A DNA stretch of 64,000 nucleotides from DAOPXV01 sp964551445 (GTDB lineage: Bacteria > Muiribacteriota > UBA9980). This document shows positions 59,288-64,000 of this stretch, one piece after another (positions within the stretch are counted from its first letter, which is position 1; every line of letters begins with the position of its first letter). Below the pieces are notes generated by a model. The model was not told the DNA's origin. It did no database searches and was given only the letters and a program-made list of their open reading frames with translations. Both the position numbers and the translations under genes were made by a program. The DNA is taken from the NCBI GenBank assembly GCA_964551445.1, contig CAZKCG010000008.1:70784-134783 (forward strand). The letters are read 5' to 3'.

Positions 59288-60943
59288 TTATTTTGCGTTG
59301 CCGTTCTCGATATCTGAAACCATCTTGGCGGCTTCTTTGTTGCCGTTGAGAGCGTCGAATTTCAGAGCTTCGAGCATTGAAGCGGTTTTGGGCTTGATGC
59401 CGCGGGCTTCGAACGTCTTTTTGATAACGTCAGCGTTTGCACCATTGAAGAATTCTTTATCGGCTGCGACGAGCGCGTTAACGCCGTCCGTGAATTTCTG
59501 GTTTTTGATGCCCTTGAGGTAGTTTCTTGAGAAGTGCGTTATTTTGTCGGTTACGGTAGCGCCGAGAGCTTTGCGAAGGTCCCACAGTCCGCCGCCGTAG
59601 ATATTGCTGTCGTAGTGAACTTCGTTCTGGATGTCTTCGGGATAGTGTGTTTTGTTTTCCATGTCGCGGATGCAGGGTCTGTTCATTTTAGCGACGGCCC
59701 ATTCGCCGACTTTCGAGTCTTCGGTCATCGTGCATGCGAAGTAGTCCGAGAAAGCTTCGTTTATAGCGCCTGATTCCGCGCTGTAAGGCATTGAAACCAT
59801 TGCGTTTGTAACCGCGTGCGTGTATTCGTGGTAGCTTACGCTTTCTTCTTTAGCGAGGTCGTTGAGTTTGTTTCCGTCGCCGAGAGCGATAGCGCCTTCC
59901 ATCGGTGAGAAGTAAGCGTTGTCGTATTTGGTTCCGTAGTGAACGGTAACTTTTATAGCGCGGTCGAGGCCCGTGAAGTTGAATCTGGTTAAGAAGTCGT
60001 GGATACCGTTGATGTAGTAGTAAGCGCAGACTTCGTCGAAGTGCGTGTCGTTCGGGTCGAATATGTAGTTGCCGGAAGCGTTGATAACGGCCGAGGTAGT
60101 GTCTTCGTTAACTACGTTTACCCATTTGCCCTTGAGGCCTTTGCCGTTCGATGTGAGGTTTGTGAGCTCTTCGTTGGTTATGTTGCATTTAAGCGGGTTT
60201 AAAACATAGAGCGAGCCGAGAGGGTTTACCACGGGAGCGGGAACCGGTTCGTCAGCATGGTTCATGATGTCTTTCGATTCGATGACCGTTCCGTCAGCGG
60301 CGTTGATGATGCAGATGAAATCGCCGAGCGGGTCTTTTGAAGGGATAGCTACTTCGATAGCGTTAACGGCGATGCCGTCTCTGCCGTAGATAACCGCGTC
60401 TGTGTTGATCTGGCTTCTGGTGGCTTTGCAGCTTATTTTAGCTTTAGCGATCTCGATGGCTTTCGCGTCGGAGATCGATTCGTTGATGGATGATCCGCCG
60501 GCAACCTGAACGAGACCGTTATTTACCATAACGACTTCGCCAGCGTTATTTACGTGGACCGATATCGTCGATTCAAGGACTTTCTTCGTGTTCACGAAGT
60601 GAGCGAATACGACGTGAGTGATATTTTCTGATCTGTCGATCTTGGCGACCTTCAGGTTTTTAACGTTCGAAATATTGTAAAGGGCGGCGTTCTTTGTTAA
60701 GAACTCGGTAGCGATCTTGACCGCGCTGGAAGCTTTTGTGCCTTTCTTCGAGTAGAAAGCGGCGTCATTGGCCGTCATGTTTCTTACGTTTCCGGCTTCG
60801 TCAAATACCACGCTGAAACGGTTTCCGTTAGCTTTGTTGAATTTAGCGAAATCGAGAGCTTTTGTGCTGCTCTGTCCGGCGAACGCGAAGCCCGCGCAAA
60901 GGATCAAGGAGATTACCACCAGGGATAAAACAAACTTCTTCAT
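59288..60943 (-). CDS. M4 family (thermolysin-like) secreted metallopeptidase
   Basis: Exported zinc endopeptidase made as a precursor of 551 residues. Seen: signal peptide (about 1-22, ending GFAFA), propeptide (about 25-230) with FTP/PepSY-like strands such as VVFDEAGNVRNM and ISVHVNNAGEVVMVNNGLV, then the mature domain. Catalytic residues: HEYTH (His372, Glu373, His376), third zinc ligand Glu396 in INEAFSD at the thermolysin distance of 20 residues from His376, and the active-site His of VHYDSN, the place of thermolysin His231. The C-terminal domain is helical. Its neighbour is a clostripain-like peptidase, each with its own promoter, so both may serve external protein degradation. RBS GGGGGG. 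Confidence 0.93.
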   Translation of the reverse strand: MKKFVLSLVVISLILCAGFAFAGQSSTKALDFAKFNKANGNRFSVVFDEAGNVRNMTANDAAFYSKKGTKASSAVKIATEFLTKNAALYNISNVKNLKVAKIDRSENITHVVFAHFVNTKKVLESTISVHVNNAGEVVMVNNGLVQVAGGSSINESISDAKAIEIAKAKISCKATRSQINTDAVIYGRDGIAVNAIEVAIPSKDPLGDFICIINAADGTVIESKDIMNHADEPVPAPVVNPLGSLYVLNPLKCNITNEELTNLTSNGKGLKGKWVNVVNEDTTSAVINASGNYIFDPNDTHFDEVCAYYYINGIHDFLTRFNFTGLDRAIKVTVHYGTKYDNAYFSPMEGAIALGDGNKLNDLAKEESVSYHEYTHAVTNAMVSMPYSAESGAINEAFSDYFACTMTEDSKVGEWAVAKMNRPCIRDMENKTHYPEDIQNEVHYDSNIYGGGLWDLRKALGATVTDKITHFSRNYLKGIKNQKFTDGVNALVAADKEFFNGANADVIKKTFEARGIKPKTASMLEALKFDALNGNKEAAKMVSDIENGNAK

Positions 60944-60990
60944 ACTATAAACCCCCCGTTTTTTATTAAGGAATTTTTACGCATCTAATT

Positions 60991-61019
60991 ATTATATATT
61001 TTTTTATGTAATAAGTCAA
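60991..61019 (-). promoter_or_regulatory. Sigma-70 promoter of the M4 peptidase gene
   Basis: Minus strand: TTGACT (61014-61019), 17-base spacer, perfect TATAAT (60991-60996). The predicted leader is about 41 bases, with no attenuator like those of the Fn3 cluster. Confidence 0.82.
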
Positions 61020-61085
61020 TGAAAAACGATTTAAAAAACGAAATTAAAATTTTTTTTAGAGCTTATTTTTCGATATTTCTTTTCT

Positions 61086-62432
61086 TTATTTCTGCTCGCT
61101 TGAAATTTCAGCGGGCGCAGGCGTTGTGGCGTTATCTGACGCAGACGGTTCCGCCGGAGCGGCCGGTGCTACCGGAGCGGCCGGTGCTACCGGGGCGGCA
61201 GGTGTGACAGGCGCGGCCGGCGCTATCGGTACGAAGGTCCCTCGCGCCGCGCAATAAGCTTCGACGAAATTGGCCCAGGCCGTTTTTCCGAAGGCTATGA
61301 TCTTTTTGTATTCAGGGTCCATCGGGTTTCTCGGGAAATATATGGCGAGTCCGGCGGCGTTCTCCTCGATCTTGCCGGTCGTGGCGTTGGCTATAACGAC
61401 CCTTGAAGCCGATGAAACGAGAATATCGATGACTTCGCGGGCGGCGTTATTGATCTTTTCGTCGGTTATATTTTCATTCACGAGTTTGCAGAAATGGGCG
61501 AGGTCGCAGTTGTCGCCGTCGTCGAATATCTGAACACCGGCCGCGACCTTTTTAAGGGCTTCGATAACGGCCGTGTCGCCGATCTTTTCGAGAAGGGCCG
61601 AGGCGAGTGCCTCGATCTTGGCGTGAACTAAGTGGTATCTCATGTTATCGACGGCTGATATAGTGGTTTCTGAGTCTTTCATGTTGAGATAATATTTGAG
61701 GTGCGCCGCTACCGCAGCTTTCGCGAAATCGGCGGGCGTCATGTCCGGACGGCTCGTGAGATCTTCGGCGACCATATCGTAGGGCCATCCGGTGCCGGGT
61801 TCGATCTCTTCGGCGGCGAGAACATATTTTACGCTGCCGGCGAGTTCGTGGTGAACTTCGGCCATCTGCATGAGGCAGGCGTCCATAGCGAGGATGTCGA
61901 GTTCGTGTCCTATTATCGATTTTATCATTTTCATGGATTCGCCGAGCTGGGCGGTCGATATGTGATTTCCAGTATTATCGTCGTAGGATATGCCTTTTGT
62001 GCGTTCTCCTCTTTTTTTCCAGCCGGCGCCGTGGTTCCAGATGTCTAAGAGATAATGGTCGGCGGGGAAGTTCTCATGCGCCCATTTTACGAATTTTACC
62101 ATTTCTTTATAATCGCCCATGTCCACTTTTCCCGGCGTTTCAAGAACTTCTACTTCGCCTTTTTTAACCAGAAGTTTCTGGGACGGGCGGTTTTTCGAGA
62201 AAAATCCGCGCAGTATAACGAAATTGACGTCATCCGTCGTTCCGACCTTTTTCAGCTGTTTTATCGTGAGGGGGCCGTAAGGGTAAAGATCGTTCGCGTC
62301 GTTCATGAACACGATAAATGTCCATTTGGCCTTGGCTTTGGGAACGATCGTCTGCTGCGCGAAGGCCGCCGCGCTTGAAAAAAGGATGGCGATGACTAAA
62401 AACGCTATAATTGCGAGACTTTTCTTACTCAT
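61086..62432 (-). CDS. Clostripain-like (C11) secreted cysteine peptidase
   Basis: Exported cysteine peptidase of 448 residues. Seen: signal peptide (about 1-25, ending AFAQ), the C11 domain with WTFIVFMNDANDLYPY, the catalytic His134 in WNHGAGWKK and Cys186 in MDACLMQMAE, then SYDDNTG and a long helical part, and a C-terminal tail with six or so AP(V/A)-repeats (APVTPAAPVAPAAP) and an acidic end. Clostripains usually cleave after Arg or Lys; the specificity here is inferred by family only. RBS GGAAGAG is modest. The Pro/Ala tail could span a wall or anchor to the envelope. Confidence 0.9.
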   Translation of the reverse strand: MSKKSLAIIAFLVIAILFSSAAAFAQQTIVPKAKAKWTFIVFMNDANDLYPYGPLTIKQLKKVGTTDDVNFVILRGFFSKNRPSQKLLVKKGEVEVLETPGKVDMGDYKEMVKFVKWAHENFPADHYLLDIWNHGAGWKKRGERTKGISYDDNTGNHISTAQLGESMKMIKSIIGHELDILAMDACLMQMAEVHHELAGSVKYVLAAEEIEPGTGWPYDMVAEDLTSRPDMTPADFAKAAVAAHLKYYLNMKDSETTISAVDNMRYHLVHAKIEALASALLEKIGDTAVIEALKKVAAGVQIFDDGDNCDLAHFCKLVNENITDEKINNAAREVIDILVSSASRVVIANATTGKIEENAAGLAIYFPRNPMDPEYKKIIAFGKTAWANFVEAYCAARGTFVPIAPAAPVTPAAPVAPAAPVAPAAPAEPSASDNATTPAPAEISSEQK

Positions 62433-62481
62433 TGATACTTCACTCTTCCTTCAAATGATATAATAAAAAAAGGATACATCA

Positions 62482-62510
62482 ATTTTACTATTTATTATTG
62501 AAGCTGTCAA
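62482..62510 (-). promoter_or_regulatory. Sigma-70 promoter of the C11 peptidase gene
   Basis: Minus strand: TTGACA (62505-62510), 17-base spacer, TAAAAT (62482-62487). The predicted leader is about 43 bases. No terminator was seen between the upstream ABC permease stop and this promoter. Confidence 0.8.
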
Positions 62511-62529
62511 GTTTTTGGAAGTTTTTATC

Positions 62530-63357
62530 TTATCCTTTTAAGGCCCCGGCGGTGATGCCCCTGATGTAAAATTTCTGGACCATCATGAAAAGCGTGATTA
62601 TGGGAACGACGACCGTTACGGACGCCGCCATCAATACCCCGACGCCGCCGCCCGAGCCCGATCCTGTCAAAAGTGAGAGAGCCACGGGAAGCGTGAACAT
62701 TTTCTCGTCAAGCATCAGGATCAGCGGCCACAAAAGCTCGTTCCAGGCGTTGATGAAACAGATTATCGAGAGCGTCGCAAGGACCGGCTTGCAAAGCGGC
62801 AACACGATTTTATAGAACAGCTTGAATTCGCTGCATCCGTCTATGCGCGCCGCTTCCAGCATCTCGTCCGGTATCTCGTACATGAACTGCCTGAGCATGA
62901 ATACCGCGAAAACGCTCGCGCTGCCGGATATTACGATGCCCGAATAAGAATTGAGCAGGCCGAGGCTTTTTAAGATGACAAAAACCGGCATCATCGTGAC
63001 CTTAGCCGGAACCATCATGGTAAGCAGCAACAGGGCGAAAAGTTTCTCGCGCCCGGGAAAGTTCATTTTCGCGAAAGCGTAGGCGGCGAGCGAATTTATT
63101 GTGAGTGAAAGAAGCACCATTGAAAACGCGATGACCATGCTGTTGAATAAACTTCCGAAGAAATTCGCCTTTTCAAAAATATAAGTGTAATTATCAAGCG
63201 TCGATTCGGGGGTGATCACCGAAAGGGCCTTCATAACGTCGTCGCTTTTTTTGAAGGATGTCAGAACCATCCACGCGAAGGGCGTTATGGTGGAGATCAG
63301 GCATATTATTATAAGCGCGTAAAATGAAACTATTTCGATAATGCTTTTTTTGTTCAT
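62530..63357 (-). CDS. Carbohydrate ABC transporter permease, MalG type
   Basis: Membrane permease of 275 residues for an imported sugar or related solute, moved with a binding protein, a second permease and an ATPase. Seen: six hydrophobic segments and the EAA loop EMLEAARIDGCSEFKLFYKI followed by VLPL, which contacts the ATPase. Other hallmarks are ITPFAWMVLTSFKKSDDV at the N terminus and IIGSGG-like YIRGITAGALKG at the C terminus. The gene starts 17 bases after the stop of the MalF-type permease gene, and binding protein and ATPase are not in this window. Substrate unknown. Confidence 0.9.
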   Translation of the reverse strand: MNKKSIIEIVSFYALIIICLISTITPFAWMVLTSFKKSDDVMKALSVITPESTLDNYTYIFEKANFFGSLFNSMVIAFSMVLLSLTINSLAAYAFAKMNFPGREKLFALLLLTMMVPAKVTMMPVFVILKSLGLLNSYSGIVISGSASVFAVFMLRQFMYEIPDEMLEAARIDGCSEFKLFYKIVLPLCKPVLATLSIICFINAWNELLWPLILMLDEKMFTLPVALSLLTGSGSGGGVGVLMAASVTVVVPIITLFMMVQKFYIRGITAGALKG

Positions 63358-63374
63358 TCTTCGTTTTTCTCTCC

Positions 63375-64000
63375 TTAACGGTCGAATCTGGCGGCGAGCT
63401 TGAACTGAAGGAAGGTGACCAGAGCCATTATCGCGAAAAGCGCGTATGCTATCGCGGACGAATAGCCGAGGTTGTAATATTTGAATCCTTGTTTGTACAT
63501 ATACAAAACTATCGACATGGTGCTGTTCATCGGGCCGCCGCCCGTCATTATGTATGGTTCGGCGAAGACGTGAAGGCTTCCGATGACAGTCATCACGGTC
63601 ACGAAAAAGGTGGTTTTTTTCAGAAGCGGCAGTGTGATATAGAAAAATTGCTGCAGTCTTCCGGCGCCGTCTATCTCGGCGGCCTCGTAGATCTCGTCGG
63701 ATATCGTCTGAAGCGCCGCGATGAAAATGAGCATATTATAACCGAATCCCTTCCACACGCCCATGAAAATTATCGCCAGAAGCGCCAGCCGCTCGTCCGA
63801 AAGCCAGTTCTGCGGGGGGGCTCCGGCGAAACCTGTCAGCCAGTTGACGATGCCTATGTCGCTGTTATACATCCACTGCCATGTGACCGCGGCCGCCGCG
63901 AAAGTGGTGACCACCGGAAGAAAGAATCCGAGCCTGAAAAGGCCTTTGAACTTTATGAATTTCTGGTTTAAGATCACGGCCGTGAAAAGCGCTATCGAGA
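63375..64000 (-). CDS. Carbohydrate ABC transporter permease, MalF type (5' end outside window)
   Basis: Partner permease of the MalG-type gene downstream. The frame stays open to the window edge (bases before the in-frame GTG at 63977 read SIALFTA, typical of the family), so the gene is cut, not started here. Seen: RLGFFLPVVTTFAAAAVTWQ, the WMYNSDIGIVNWL segment, and the EAA loop EIYEAAEIDGAGRLQQFFYI followed by TLPLL. About 208 codons are visible of the usual ~290-300. Confidence 0.9.
   Translation of the reverse strand, partial: SIALFTAVILNQKFIKFKGLFRLGFFLPVVTTFAAAAVTWQWMYNSDIGIVNWLTGFAGAPPQNWLSDERLALLAIIFMGVWKGFGYNMLIFIAALQTISDEIYEAAEIDGAGRLQQFFYITLPLLKKTTFFVTVMTVIGSLHVFAEPYIMTGGGPMNSTMSIVLYMYKQGFKYYNLGYSSAIAYALFAIMALVTFLQFKLAARFDR

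Overview
The window is bacterial chromosomal DNA. Genes are dense, Shine-Dalgarno sites are clear, promoters are of the sigma-70 type and intrinsic terminators are abundant. I recognised no rRNA, tRNA, CRISPR array, insertion sequence or prophage. The gene content suggests a heterotrophic, probably anaerobic or fermentative bacterium: PPi-type phosphofructokinase, PreT/PreA oxidoreductase, a glycyl-radical-activase-like radical SAM protein, several secreted proteases and very large secreted Fn3-like proteins. Several lipoproteins are present and no LPXTG or S-layer anchors were noticed. I cannot place the lineage from sequence alone.

Layout. 1-5826: the end of atpG, a LysM/M23 peptidase, an NfeD-flotillin pair and a secreted lysozyme-like protein. 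5833-10077: a tightly overlapping six-gene pantothenate/CoA operon (panG-like, panB, panC, coaC, coaB, coaX). 10319-12261: an inverted-repeat element, a secreted protein and a PflX-like radical SAM protein. 12383-15216: an NAD salvage unit (nadM-Nudix, nadV) with a duplicated structured leader element, a 44-codon leader ORF and an attenuator-like terminator. 15296-18859: a secreted papain-like peptidase with PKD and MORN-like repeats. 19128-45610: about 26 kb on the minus strand with four large secreted proteins that share an N-terminal duplicated GFN module and Fn3-like repeats, two near-identical small lipoproteins and a 2726-residue lipoprotein. 45904-55448 (plus strand): MFS exporter, preT-preA, a GC-rich inverted-repeat element, a DUF4127 protein, a membrane protein of unknown function and a PPi-phosphofructokinase. 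55642-64000 (minus strand): metallophosphoesterase lipoprotein, cytochrome-c-like lipoprotein with a PRMT-like methyltransferase, M4 and C11 peptidases, and two sugar ABC permeases, the last cut by the window end.

How the parts work together. Two cofactor modules (CoA synthesis, NAD salvage) sit beside an extracellular programme of surface proteins, secreted peptidases and sugar uptake. The five transcription units of the surface-protein cluster share one architecture: a promoter with exact 17-bp spacing, an untranslated leader of about 185-250 nt and a terminator hairpin with a conserved stem close to the first gene. This points to common control by transcription attenuation.

The strongest candidate for something undescribed is the two-hairpin RNA element in front of both NAD salvage translation starts. 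The two copies differ at several stem positions but keep their pairing, share an AUAGA loop, and hold the Shine-Dalgarno site inside a hairpin that ends exactly at the start codon. Long gene-free stretches are described in the feature list; parts not mentioned there showed me nothing further.
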